A DNA stretch of 9,580 bases from CAYZWU01 sp964482235 (GCA_964482235.1 CAYZWU010000095.1:1-9580), one strand, 5' to 3'. Counted from the stretch's first letter, positions 1 through 6,498 are shown. Program-made: numbers and translations. Notes: generated by a model from the sequence alone, not told the origin.

Positions 1-4
1 CACC

Positions 5-1369
5 ATGGTGAACGGGGCGCTGCTTTTCTTCCACGAGCAGGGGCGTGCGCCCGAGGGGCTCGGCGAGCTCAGGGATAACGGATACCTAGAGGAGAAGGTC
101 TGCCAATGCCCCCACGGCGGTGCATACGAGATCTCGGAGGGCTTCACTGCCCAGTGCGATGTGCACAATCGTCTCGGCGATCTGACGCCGAACCTGGAGC
201 TCTCGCTCGAGGAGGTCGATCAGGCCGAGGCCTGGGCCTACAGGCGGTTCGCCCGCGCCTACAGGAATTTCTGGCAGCGATACTTCGATCCTGCCGGCGT
301 CTCGATCACGAGGGACGGGAAGTCGTGGCACATCGATCTCGCCGTCCTGCCCCTGGCCGAGAGCTCGGTCTACCGGAACCTGTCCGCCCTGTCGGGTGGA
401 CCGCCCTGCGGCGGCTCCTACGGGCCAGAGCCTGACTCCACCGTTCTTGCGCTTTCCAGCAAGGTCGACCGCGCCATGCTGAAAGCCATCGAGGACCAGC
501 TCCTTCGGTTGAAGCTCGTTTCCGAGGAAGGGAAGCTCGACGGTTTCGGCCGGTCGGTCACGTTCGGCCTGCTCGACGGCACCCTGCTTTTCGGTTTCGA
601 TCTGTCGGGATTCGCCGGCGAATCCGTGCGGTGGGGGCTCGGCGACGAGCTGATGCTGGCGCCTCTTCTCGCCGGGGCCGCCTTGCCGGTCTATCTTGCC
701 GTGCCGATCGAGGACCGGCAGAAGGCCGATCTCTTCATCGACGAGCTCAGGGAGGGGCTACTCGTCCAGTCGGCGAAGCGGGGGGGAGCCAGGTTCGCCC
801 TGAAGTACGACGCCTATGACCTGGGAGGCCCCGACGAGCGTGGACCGATCCACGCCATGAGCCTGGAGCTTTTCGCCTTCAAGTTCAGGCTCTTCTACAC
901 GATCCACGACGATTTCCTTCTCGTCGCCACACGGCCAGAAGTCCTGCGGAGCCTCGTGGAAGGCAGCGGTTCCGGGAGCGGCGGCGATCCGTTCAACATG
1001 AGGCTTTCGCTCTTTCCCGGACGATGGAACAGGCTGAAATCCGACATGCAGATCAGCTACGAGGAAGCGGCGCGGCGGCAATGCCTCCGAAGTCTTCACG
1101 AGTTTCAGCCCTTCCTCTCGCCCGGCCTGGACAAGATGCCGGCCACGCTGGAAAGGGAGTACGGCTGCCCCGATTCGGGAACCTATGGCGTGGGAGAGGA
1201 GAGCGAGCTCTGCTGCACCGTCCACGGCAGTCCCACCCGGCCGAGGCAGGAGCCGTCGCCGATGCCGGAAAATCCCGTCTCCCGCATCCTCGACGATCTC
1301 GATGAAGTCACCTTTTCCCTCTGCTTCACGGAGCACGGGATCCGCTGCTCGATCCGCATCAGGCGATAG
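5..1369 (+). CDS. Unrecognised protein with two pilin-like cysteine modules, probably 5'-truncated
   Basis: I do not recognise a named family over the full length. The reading frame is open to the window edge, so the ATG at 5 may be internal. The visible part is 454 residues. Near the N-terminus a segment of the form G..P..L.EL...GYL is followed by CPHGGAY (35-41) and CDVH (51-54). This resembles the C-terminal part of many pilin-like proteins (CPxGGxY...CxVHG). A second copy of the pattern occurs at CPDSGTY (388-394) and CCTVHG (403-408). Between them, residues about 120-330 include a GDE-containing stretch and a hydrophobic strand-rich region, loosely like bacterial DUF3352-type extracellular proteins; this resemblance is weak. 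No signal peptide or membrane helix is visible, but pilin-type proteins carry theirs at the N-terminus, which would lie outside the window. I infer an exported or envelope protein. Function is unknown. Confidence 0.7.
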   Translation: MVNGALLFFHEQGRAPEGLGELRDNGYLEEKVCQCPHGGAYEISEGFTAQCDVHNRLGDLTPNLELSLEEVDQAEAWAYRRFARAYRNFWQRYFDPAGVSITRDGKSWHIDLAVLPLAESSVYRNLSALSGGPPCGGSYGPEPDSTVLALSSKVDRAMLKAIEDQLLRLKLVSEEGKLDGFGRSVTFGLLDGTLLFGFDLSGFAGESVRWGLGDELMLAPLLAGAALPVYLAVPIEDRQKADLFIDELREGLLVQSAKRGGARFALKYDAYDLGGPDERGPIHAMSLELFAFKFRLFYTIHDDFLLVATRPEVLRSLVEGSGSGSGGDPFNMRLSLFPGRWNRLKSDMQISYEEAARRQCLRSLHEFQPFLSPGLDKMPATLEREYGCPDSGTYGVGEESELCCTVHGSPTRPRQEPSPMPENPVSRILDDLDEVTFSLCFTEHGIRCSIRIRR

Positions 1370-1386
1370 AATCGAGCCGGGATGAG

Positions 1387-1395
1387 TGGTATACT
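1387..1395 (+). promoter_or_regulatory. Candidate extended -10 promoter for the hydrolase pair
   Basis: TGGTATACT has a TG dinucleotide one base before TATACT (1390-1395), which matches five of six bases of the sigma-70 -10 consensus. It lies in the 84-bp gap after the first gene and 58 bp before the ATG at 1454. No good -35 box is visible at the usual distance, which is common for extended -10 promoters. In a GC-rich genome such an AT-rich match is notable, but the sigma specificity of this organism is unknown. Confidence 0.35.
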
Positions 1396-1453
1396 GCCCT
1401 TCGCCTGATTGACGTGCGACGCCCTCGCCGATATCGCCAGAAGGGAGAAAGCG

Positions 1454-2719
1454 ATGAACAGCCTCGTTCTTCTCGTCGCCCTCGTCCTCGGTCAGAGCGG
1501 TACTCTCGAAAAGCCGCCGCTCGTCGACCAGTCTCCTGTGAAAATCAAGGGCTCCATCGAGTTCAAGGAGAACCAGAGGATCGTGAACCTCTGGGGAACC
1601 CATTACGAGATGGGATATGCCCACGGCCGGCTTCTCGGCAGGGAGATCATGGAGCTCATCGAGGGGTACGGACTCGCAGTCAGCATGGATCCCTACATCT
1701 ATGCCACGCAGATCCTGCCGCTGGTGCAGTTCGCCTTCGTTGTGCCGACCACCTTCGACGAGGAGCTCGAAGGGATGTACGACGGGGTCGTCGAGTCCGG
1801 CACGGATATCCACATCGATGTCCTGGGGCGCGACCTGATCAAGGACGATCTCCTGGTGATGAACCTGATCGCCGACCTGGGGCAGCTCGACTGCTCCGTC
1901 ACCTTCGGGTGGGGGTGGGCCACCGCCCTGGCGCCCGAGCTGGCCGGCGGATCCGCCTTCGTCCGGAACCTCGACTGGGGGGACGATCCGACGGGATATC
2001 TTTTCACGAGGTCGATCGTTCTGGCCTTCCACTCCTCCCTCCCGGACGAGAGGCCCTTCGTCTCCCTGAGCTGGCCCGGCCTGATCTCCGTTCTCACCGT
2101 CATGAACGAGGACGGCGTGGCCGCGGCGATCAACTACGGCAACCACCAGGACTATGGATTCATCTATCCGAAGCGCTACACGGGGATCGGCTTCTCCATG
2201 AGGACGGGGATCGAGAAGCGCGACTACGACGGCAACGGCTTCGAGAACCACTTCGACGTCCATGCGGCGATCCTGGCCGGTTACACGCTGGCCTCCTTCG
2301 AGATCAGCCTCCTTTCGCCCTATCCCGTTCCCGGAAATCCGTCGGCCGACTCCGGCGCCGTGCTGGAGATCAACTACTACGGCGACGCGCTTCGCGACAC
2401 GTCGAACAACATGGATCACACGCCCTATCTGAACTCCTCCTGGCTTCTCGCCGTCACCAATCACCACCGGCTCCTCTACACGCCGTCCTACTGCAACAGG
2501 TACAACAACCAGGTTTCACGCCTGTCGGGAGACTACCGGGTGGACACCCAGGAGCTGTGGGAGATCGAGGAGGACATCTCCAACATCTGGACCCACCAGA
2601 TGGTCTGCTTCCGCCCAAACCTGATGGACCTCTACGTGGCGTTCAACGAGACCTTCCAGGGAGCGGCCAACTCCAACAGGGTTCATTACGCCTGGTCCGA
2701 TCTTTTTCCCAACCATTGA
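1454..2719 (+). CDS. Putative secreted C45-type Ntn hydrolase / acyltransferase
   Basis: A 421-residue protein resembling the C45 autoproteolytic acyltransferase/hydrolase group (penicillin acyltransferase and phospholipase B-like relatives), which cleave or transfer amide-linked acyl groups. Seen: an N-terminal G..YEMGYAHGRLLG segment (48-62), then DCSVTFGWGWATA with C147 as the likely nucleophile exposed by self-cleavage. RNLDW (171-175) follows, the counterpart of the conserved R-N-x-D-W after the nucleophile. A MNEDGVAAAINYG segment follows near residue 220. Residues 1-13 form a short hydrophobic stretch suggesting export, but without the usual positive charges. I chose the ATG at 1454 because AGGGAG sits six bases before it. 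An in-frame TTG at 1409 would add 15 residues including R, R and K, but has no ribosome binding site. The substrate cannot be told. The isochorismatase-family gene follows after 51 bp, so the two are probably one operon. Confidence 0.75.
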   Translation: MNSLVLLVALVLGQSGTLEKPPLVDQSPVKIKGSIEFKENQRIVNLWGTHYEMGYAHGRLLGREIMELIEGYGLAVSMDPYIYATQILPLVQFAFVVPTTFDEELEGMYDGVVESGTDIHIDVLGRDLIKDDLLVMNLIADLGQLDCSVTFGWGWATALAPELAGGSAFVRNLDWGDDPTGYLFTRSIVLAFHSSLPDERPFVSLSWPGLISVLTVMNEDGVAAAINYGNHQDYGFIYPKRYTGIGFSMRTGIEKRDYDGNGFENHFDVHAAILAGYTLASFEISLLSPYPVPGNPSADSGAVLEINYYGDALRDTSNNMDHTPYLNSSWLLAVTNHHRLLYTPSYCNRYNNQVSRLSGDYRVDTQELWEIEEDISNIWTHQMVCFRPNLMDLYVAFNETFQGAANSNRVHYAWSDLFPNH

Positions 2720-2754
2720 GCTTGCCGAAGCCGGTCACGGCCGGCAGCGTTTCC

Positions 2755-2760
2755 GAGGAG
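2755..2760 (+). promoter_or_regulatory. Shine-Dalgarno site that decides the start of the isochorismatase-family gene
   Basis: GAGGAG ends one base before an ATG at 2762 and ten bases before a second in-frame ATG at 2771. One base is too close for ribosome initiation, so the second ATG is preferred and the protein loses the first three residues of the longer reading. Confidence 0.6.
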
Positions 2761-2770
2761 AATGCCTATC

Positions 2771-3328
2771 ATGCTTCTTGATGCCAACGATACCCTGCTG
2801 CTCCTGATCGATCTGCAGTCCGGCCTGATGCCCAAGGTGAAGGACACGGAAAAAATAGCCAGGGTGACGAACAAGCTGGTCACCATCGCCCGCGAGCTGT
2901 CCGTTCCCTTCCTCGTGACGGAGCATTATCCCGAGGGACTGAAGGGCACGACGGACGAGATCAAGGATCACCTGGGGGAGGACTACAGGCCGATCGTCAA
3001 GAGGGTCTTCTCCTGCTGGGGCGAGGAGAGCTTCCGCGGCGCGGTGGAGGAGTCGGGCCGGAAGACGCTCCTGATGACAGGGATCGAGACGCACATCTGC
3101 ATCCTGCAGACGGCCCTGCAGTGCCGTGAGGCGGGGTATTCCGTATTCGTGGCCAGGGACGGGGTGAGCTGCCGGTCGGCCTTCGACCACCAGGCCGCTT
3201 TCGAGAGGATGATGCAGGCGGGCGTCGAGCTGGTGACATGGGAGATGGTGGCCTACGAGTGGATGCGCCGGGCCGATACGCCCGAATTCAAGAAGGTTCT
3301 TCCCCACATCAAGACAGGCCTCTCTTGA
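2771..3328 (+). CDS. Isochorismatase-family cysteine hydrolase
   Basis: A compact alpha/beta hydrolase of 185 residues, the usual size for the isochorismatase-like superfamily, whose members hydrolyse amides or enol ethers using an Asp-Lys-Cys triad. All three parts are present. The Asp is in LLLLIDLQSGLMP (D14), the Lys is in IVKRVFSCW (K77), and the nucleophilic Cys is in LLMTGIETHICILQTAL (C110). The downstream segment VARDGVSCRSAFDHQAAFERM is also typical, as is the C-terminal WEMVAYEWM. Members like this are often annotated as YcaC-like or simply as cysteine hydrolases, and the substrate cannot be read from sequence. There is no signal peptide, so it is cytoplasmic. It sits 51 bp after the putative secreted hydrolase on the same strand and converges on rhaA. 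The start at 2771 is preferred over 2762 because of ribosome binding site spacing. Confidence 0.92.
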   Translation: MLLDANDTLLLLIDLQSGLMPKVKDTEKIARVTNKLVTIARELSVPFLVTEHYPEGLKGTTDEIKDHLGEDYRPIVKRVFSCWGEESFRGAVEESGRKTLLMTGIETHICILQTALQCREAGYSVFVARDGVSCRSAFDHQAAFERMMQAGVELVTWEMVAYEWMRRADTPEFKKVLPHIKTGLS

Positions 3329-3344
3329 CCCGGCGTAGGCCGGT
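3327..3344. terminator. Weak hairpin between convergent genes
   Basis: GACC-C-GGC and GCCGGTC can pair across a four-base loop with one bulged C, starting inside the stop codon of the isochorismatase-family gene and ending 16 bp before the rhaA stop codon. There is no T run on either side, so if it ends transcription it is not a classical intrinsic terminator. It is listed because it is the only structure in this 31-bp convergent gap. Confidence 0.25.
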
Positions 3345-3359
3345 CGGGACGAAGGGGGA

Positions 3360-4643
3360 TCACAAGCGCTTGGAGAGGACGTCTTCCTCGTACCTGCGGA
3401 CGATGGGGAGCCACGCCGATCCGGGCGGCACTCCCGCCTTCAGGCAGAGGTGATCGAAGACCGCTCCCACCGGCAGGGTCCGCGACTCGTCCATCAGGGC
3501 GAGGCGGGAGAAGAGGTCGCCGTTCTTCTCGAAATCGCGGATCGCCTCGATCGGCTCGAGCAGCGCTGCGAGGAGCGCCTTCCGGGTGGCGCGCGCACCG
3601 ATCACCCAGGCTCCGATCCTGTTGATGCTCGCATCGAAGAAATCGAGAGCCAGGTGAACGCGGTTCAGGACCCGGCTCCTGACGATCTCCTCGGCCAGCG
3701 CTCTCACGTCGTCGTTGAGCGTGACCACGTGGTCCGAGTCCCACCTTACACCGCGGCTCACGTGGAGGAGCAGGGTAGGGAAGAACTGGAGAATCGCGGA
3801 GATCTTGTCCGCCACCGACTCGGTGGGGTGGAAGTGCCCCAGGTCGAGGCAGAGCATCTTCCCCTTGGCCAGGGCGTATCCGAGGTAGAACTCGTGGGAG
3901 CCCACGACGAAGGACTCGCTGCCGAGACCGAACAGCTTGCTCTCCATCGAGTCGATCATGACAGCGGGATCGAGTTCGTCGCTGTAGATGGCGTCGAGGG
4001 ATTGTTTCAGCAGTTCCCTGTGGGTCCACCGGTCCGCGGGGATGTCCTTCGACCCGTCGGGGATCCAGAGGTTGTGGATGCAGGGGCTTCCCTGCGCCCT
4101 TCCCATGACGGCGCTGATCTTGCGGCACCCCTTGACGTGTTCGATCCAGAAGTCGCGGATCCCCTTGTCCCGGCTGCTCAAGGTGAATCCCGAGTCCGCC
4201 AGGGGATGGGAGAAGCAGGTGGCGTTGAAGTCGAGCCCTGTCGACCGGCTTCCGGCCCAGTCGATCCACCCCTTGAAATGCTCGGGGCCGATCCTGTTCC
4301 GCTCGGCCCCTTTCGAGCCGAACTCGCCGTAGATCGCGTGGAGGTTCAGCCTGTGGGGGCCCGGGATCAGGCTGAACGCCTGTTCGATGTCCGCTCGAAG
4401 CTCGTCGACATTCCCGGCCTTGCCGGGAAAGCTGCCGGTGACCTGGATGCCCCCGCCTGTCAATCCGGCGCCGGGTTTCTCGAAGCCGCCCACGTCGTCG
4501 CCCTGCCAGCAGTGCAGGGAGAGCGGAATCCTTCCGAGCAGGTCCAGAGCCTCGTCCGTGTCCACGCCGATCGCGGCGTACTGCTCGCGAGCCTGGCTGT
4601 AGGCCTGCTCCACCCGGCTGTCGCTCCATTCTACATTCACCAT
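3360..4643 (-). CDS. rhaA: L-rhamnose isomerase
   Basis: Interconverts L-rhamnose and L-rhamnulose in the cytoplasm, the first step of the phosphorylated rhamnose pathway. The 427-residue protein is close to the E. coli enzyme in length (419) and reads through the family's features: IPLSLHCWQGDDV (39-51), SHEFYLGYALAKGKMLCLDLGHFHPTE (249-275) and RWDSDHV (300-306). The two metal sites appear complete. E234, D267, H294 and D334 fit the structural site, and H270, D302 and D304 fit the catalytic Mn site; these align with the E. coli residues at an offset of eight, as recalled. The start is the ATG at 4643, with AAGGAG five bases upstream. It is the second gene of a rhaB-rhaA unit. The gap to rhaB holds a tandem repeat array and an assembly gap, so translational coupling to rhaB is unlikely in the ordinary sense. 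Confidence 0.97.
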   Translation of the reverse strand: MVNVEWSDSRVEQAYSQAREQYAAIGVDTDEALDLLGRIPLSLHCWQGDDVGGFEKPGAGLTGGGIQVTGSFPGKAGNVDELRADIEQAFSLIPGPHRLNLHAIYGEFGSKGAERNRIGPEHFKGWIDWAGSRSTGLDFNATCFSHPLADSGFTLSSRDKGIRDFWIEHVKGCRKISAVMGRAQGSPCIHNLWIPDGSKDIPADRWTHRELLKQSLDAIYSDELDPAVMIDSMESKLFGLGSESFVVGSHEFYLGYALAKGKMLCLDLGHFHPTESVADKISAILQFFPTLLLHVSRGVRWDSDHVVTLNDDVRALAEEIVRSRVLNRVHLALDFFDASINRIGAWVIGARATRKALLAALLEPIEAIRDFEKNGDLFSRLALMDESRTLPVGAVFDHLCLKAGVPPGSAWLPIVRRYEEDVLSKRL

Positions 4644-4648
4644 CGATT

Positions 4649-4654
4649 CTCCTT
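4649..4654 (-). promoter_or_regulatory. rhaA ribosome binding site just downstream of the repeat array
   Basis: AAGGAG on the minus strand lies five bases before the rhaA ATG and about 19 bp past the last full repeat unit. It is a strong independent site, so rhaA does not need the array to be translated, although structure in the array could affect access or mRNA stability. Confidence 0.7.
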
Positions 4655-4673
4655 CGTCGGGTCGTCGCTCAGG

Positions 4674-4867
4674 ACATCCCGATGTCGCTCAGGGCATCCC
4701 GATGTCGCTCAGGNNNNNNNNNNNNNNNNNNNNNNNNNNNNNNNNNNNNNNNNNNNNNNNNNNNNNNNNNNNNNNNNNNNNNNNNNNNNNNNNNNNNNNN
4801 NNNNNNNNNNNNNCATCCCGATGTCGCTCAGGGCATCCCGATGTCGCTCAGGACATCCCGATGTCGC
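4674..4867. repeat. 20-bp tandem repeat array with palindromic core in the rhaB-rhaA spacer
   Basis: Direct head-to-tail copies of RCATCCCGATGTCGCTCAGG, where R is A or G. Left of the gap there are full units at 4674-4693 (A type) and 4694-4713 (G type), preceded by a degenerate partial (about 4661-4673). Right of the gap there is a unit lacking only its first base (4814-4832), a full unit (4833-4852, G type) and a final partial (4853-4867, A type). There are no spacers, so it is not a CRISPR array. Each unit has the dyad GACATC-CC-GATGTC, which is perfect in the A-type units; the G-type units carry one mismatch. The unit is not a multiple of three. The plus strand has no stop in any frame, and the minus strand has one TGA per 60 bp in each frame. 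The array begins inside the last codons of rhaB. True copy number is unknown because of the gap. Confidence 0.93.
4714..4813. other. Assembly gap of 100 N
   Basis: Exactly 100 undetermined bases, the conventional length for a gap of unknown size. Both edges fall in the same repeat, so the assembler most likely failed to resolve the array. The true interval could be shorter or much longer than 100 bp. Confidence 0.97.
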
Positions 4868-6323
4868 GGAAACGGTCCTTTGCCGCATCCCAGATCGCAC
4901 TCTCCCTCGGTTCGTACAGGACCGGTTCGAAGGAGAGCCTGATCACCTCGCGCATGGCCGCATGGGACGGGACGAGGCCGAGGCCGAGCGCCTGGACCAT
5001 GATGTTGCCGATCGCCGTGGCTTCCTTGGGTCCGGCCATGACCGGGAGGCCGGTGGCGTTGGCCGTGAACTGGCAGAGCAGGCTGTTCTCCGATCCGCCG
5101 CCGATGATGTGGATCCTGTTCACCGGGTTCCCCCTGATCCGCAGGATCTGCTCGAGAGTGAAGCTGTACTTCAGGGCGAGGCTCTCGAGGATGGCGCGCG
5201 AGAACTCGGCCGGCGATGCCGGTTCGGGCTGACCCGTGGACCTGCAGTAGAGACGGATGGCCTCGGGCATGTCGTCGGGATTCAGGAACTGCGGACTGTC
5301 CGGATCGACCACGGCCTTGAACGGTTCGGCCGACCCGGCGAGGCGCATCAGCTCGCCGTAGTCGTAGGATCGTTCCCTGGACCACGACCGGCGGCACTGC
5401 TGGAGCAGCCAGAGCCCCGTTATGTTCTTGAGGAACCGGAACGTTCCGCCCACGCCGCCCTCGTTCGTGAAGTTGGACCTGAGCGCCTCCTCCGTGAGGA
5501 TCGGCTTCTTCACCTCCACTCCCATGAGCGACCAGGTGCCGGAGCTGATGTAGGCCCAGTCGTCCCCCTCGGCCGGCACGGCCGCCACGGCGGATCCGGT
5601 GTCATGGGAAGCGGTGGTCAGAACGGGCATCGCGTTGATACCCGTGTCGCGGCAGACGACGGGATCCAGTTCGCCGATCGCTGTTCCCGGCTCCACGATC
5701 TGCTGCATGAGGGTTTTCGGGACACCGATCGCCTCGAAGAGTTCGTCTTCCCACTTTCTCGTGACGGGGTTGAAGAGCTGGGACGTGGTGGCATAGGTGA
5801 ACTCCGTCTTCCTCTCGCCGGTGAAGAGGAAATTGAAGATGTCCGGCATGAAGAGGATGTCTTCCGCCATGTCGAGAAGAGCCGGCTGGTCCCGTCGGGC
5901 CGCGAAGAGCTGGAAGAGGGAGTTGAAGGGCATGAACTGGATTCCCGTGAGCGCGTAGACCTTCTCGGCGGGCAGCACCTCGAAGACCCGGTCCATGGCG
6001 TTCTCCGTCCGCGGGTCGCGATAGGCGAAGGGCAGGCCGAGAAATGTCCCGTCCCGGGTGAGCAGGGCGAAGTCCACTCCCCAGGTGTCGAAGGCCATCC
6101 CCTCGATCCCTCCCGGATCCTCGGCCGCGCAGAGCTCGAGGCCTCGCTTCATCTCCTCGAAGAGGCGAAAGATGTTCCAGTGATAGTGCCCGTGCAGGAC
6201 GATCATCCCGTTCGGAAACCGGTTGATCTCGCGGATCTTCAGCCGTTGATCTTCCAGCGAACCCACGATTGTCCTGCCGCTTTCGGCTCCGATATCGAAA
6301 GCCAGGAAAGAGTGACGATTCAT
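4848..6323 (-). CDS. rhaB: Rhamnulokinase (FGGY family)
   Basis: Phosphorylates L-rhamnulose with ATP to L-rhamnulose 1-phosphate in the cytoplasm. It has 491 residues, against 489 in E. coli. The N-terminal FGGY domain starts with the phosphate-binding DIGAESGR (10-17) and contains FDTWGVDF (78-85). SHDTGSAVAAVP holds the probable catalytic base D241, matching E. coli D237. The C-terminal domain has YISSGTWSLMGVE (258-270) and the adenine-site loop IIGGGSEN (406-413), then GPKEATAIGNIMVQA (431-445). The start is the ATG at 6323, with GGAG seven bases upstream. It is the first gene of the rhaB-rhaA unit and diverges from the histidine kinase. Oddly, the last codons, reading D-I-G-M-S-stop, are themselves a unit of the downstream tandem repeat, so the C-terminal end was shaped by, or gave rise to, that repeat. 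Confidence 0.97.
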   Translation of the reverse strand: MNRHSFLAFDIGAESGRTIVGSLEDQRLKIREINRFPNGMIVLHGHYHWNIFRLFEEMKRGLELCAAEDPGGIEGMAFDTWGVDFALLTRDGTFLGLPFAYRDPRTENAMDRVFEVLPAEKVYALTGIQFMPFNSLFQLFAARRDQPALLDMAEDILFMPDIFNFLFTGERKTEFTYATTSQLFNPVTRKWEDELFEAIGVPKTLMQQIVEPGTAIGELDPVVCRDTGINAMPVLTTASHDTGSAVAAVPAEGDDWAYISSGTWSLMGVEVKKPILTEEALRSNFTNEGGVGGTFRFLKNITGLWLLQQCRRSWSRERSYDYGELMRLAGSAEPFKAVVDPDSPQFLNPDDMPEAIRLYCRSTGQPEPASPAEFSRAILESLALKYSFTLEQILRIRGNPVNRIHIIGGGSENSLLCQFTANATGLPVMAGPKEATAIGNIMVQALGLGLVPSHAAMREVIRLSFEPVLYEPRESAIWDAAKDRFRDIGMS

Positions 6324-6330
6324 CGAGGCG

Positions 6331-6334
6331 CTCC
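6331..6334 (-). promoter_or_regulatory. rhaB ribosome binding site
   Basis: GGAG on the minus strand is seven bases before the rhaB ATG. It supports the start at 6323 rather than any internal one. I see no convincing -10/-35 pair for rhaB in the remaining part of the 175-bp divergent region (6324-6498). Confidence 0.5.
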
Positions 6335-6486
6335 ATCAGGGAATAGGATGCGATGCCACTGTCCAGCCATTCTAACCTCTGAGGGCAGCCGGAGTCGCCT
6401 GAAAGATGCTCGCAAGCGGAAAACGAATGGGTTACATTTTCGGGCAGCCCGATTGCTGGTCAGTCAGAAAAATGCCCGATGCATTC

Positions 6487-6492
6487 AGAGGA
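6487..6492 (+). promoter_or_regulatory. Shine-Dalgarno site that decides the start of the histidine kinase
   Basis: AGAGGA sits six bases before the ATG at 6499. Earlier in-frame ATGs at 6406, 6427 and 6472 have no comparable site, and the residues they would add do not look like a domain. The start at 6499 is therefore preferred. Confidence 0.6.
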
Positions 6493-6498
6493 TTCATC

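Noticed and set aside
758..2467. Minus-strand open frame of 569 codons
   Set aside because: Antisense to the first gene and the C45-type gene; no recognisable motifs or ribosome binding site.
2730..2745. GCCGG/CCGGC stem between the two hydrolase genes as a terminator
   Set aside because: Only five base pairs with a six-base loop and no proper T tract. The genes more likely share a transcript.
4674..4867. CRISPR array
   Set aside because: Units are 20 bp and directly abutting with no spacers, and no cas genes are nearby.
4682..4942. Repeat-encoded peptide on the plus strand (all three frames open, 20-residue period)
   Set aside because: No ribosome binding site, runs through the assembly gap, and is antisense to an operon spacer. 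The open frames follow simply from the unit having no stop on that strand.
6369..6438. Promoters in the rhaB-kinase divergent region (TAGAAT on minus at 6369-6374, TACATT on plus at 6433-6438)
   Set aside because: Neither -10-like hexamer has a reasonable -35 at 16-18 bp. Promoters must exist here but I cannot place them.
6447..6480. Direct repeat GCCCGAT (6447-6453 and 6474-6480) as an operator pair
   Set aside because: Seven bases, 27 bp apart, in GC-rich sequence is within chance expectation.
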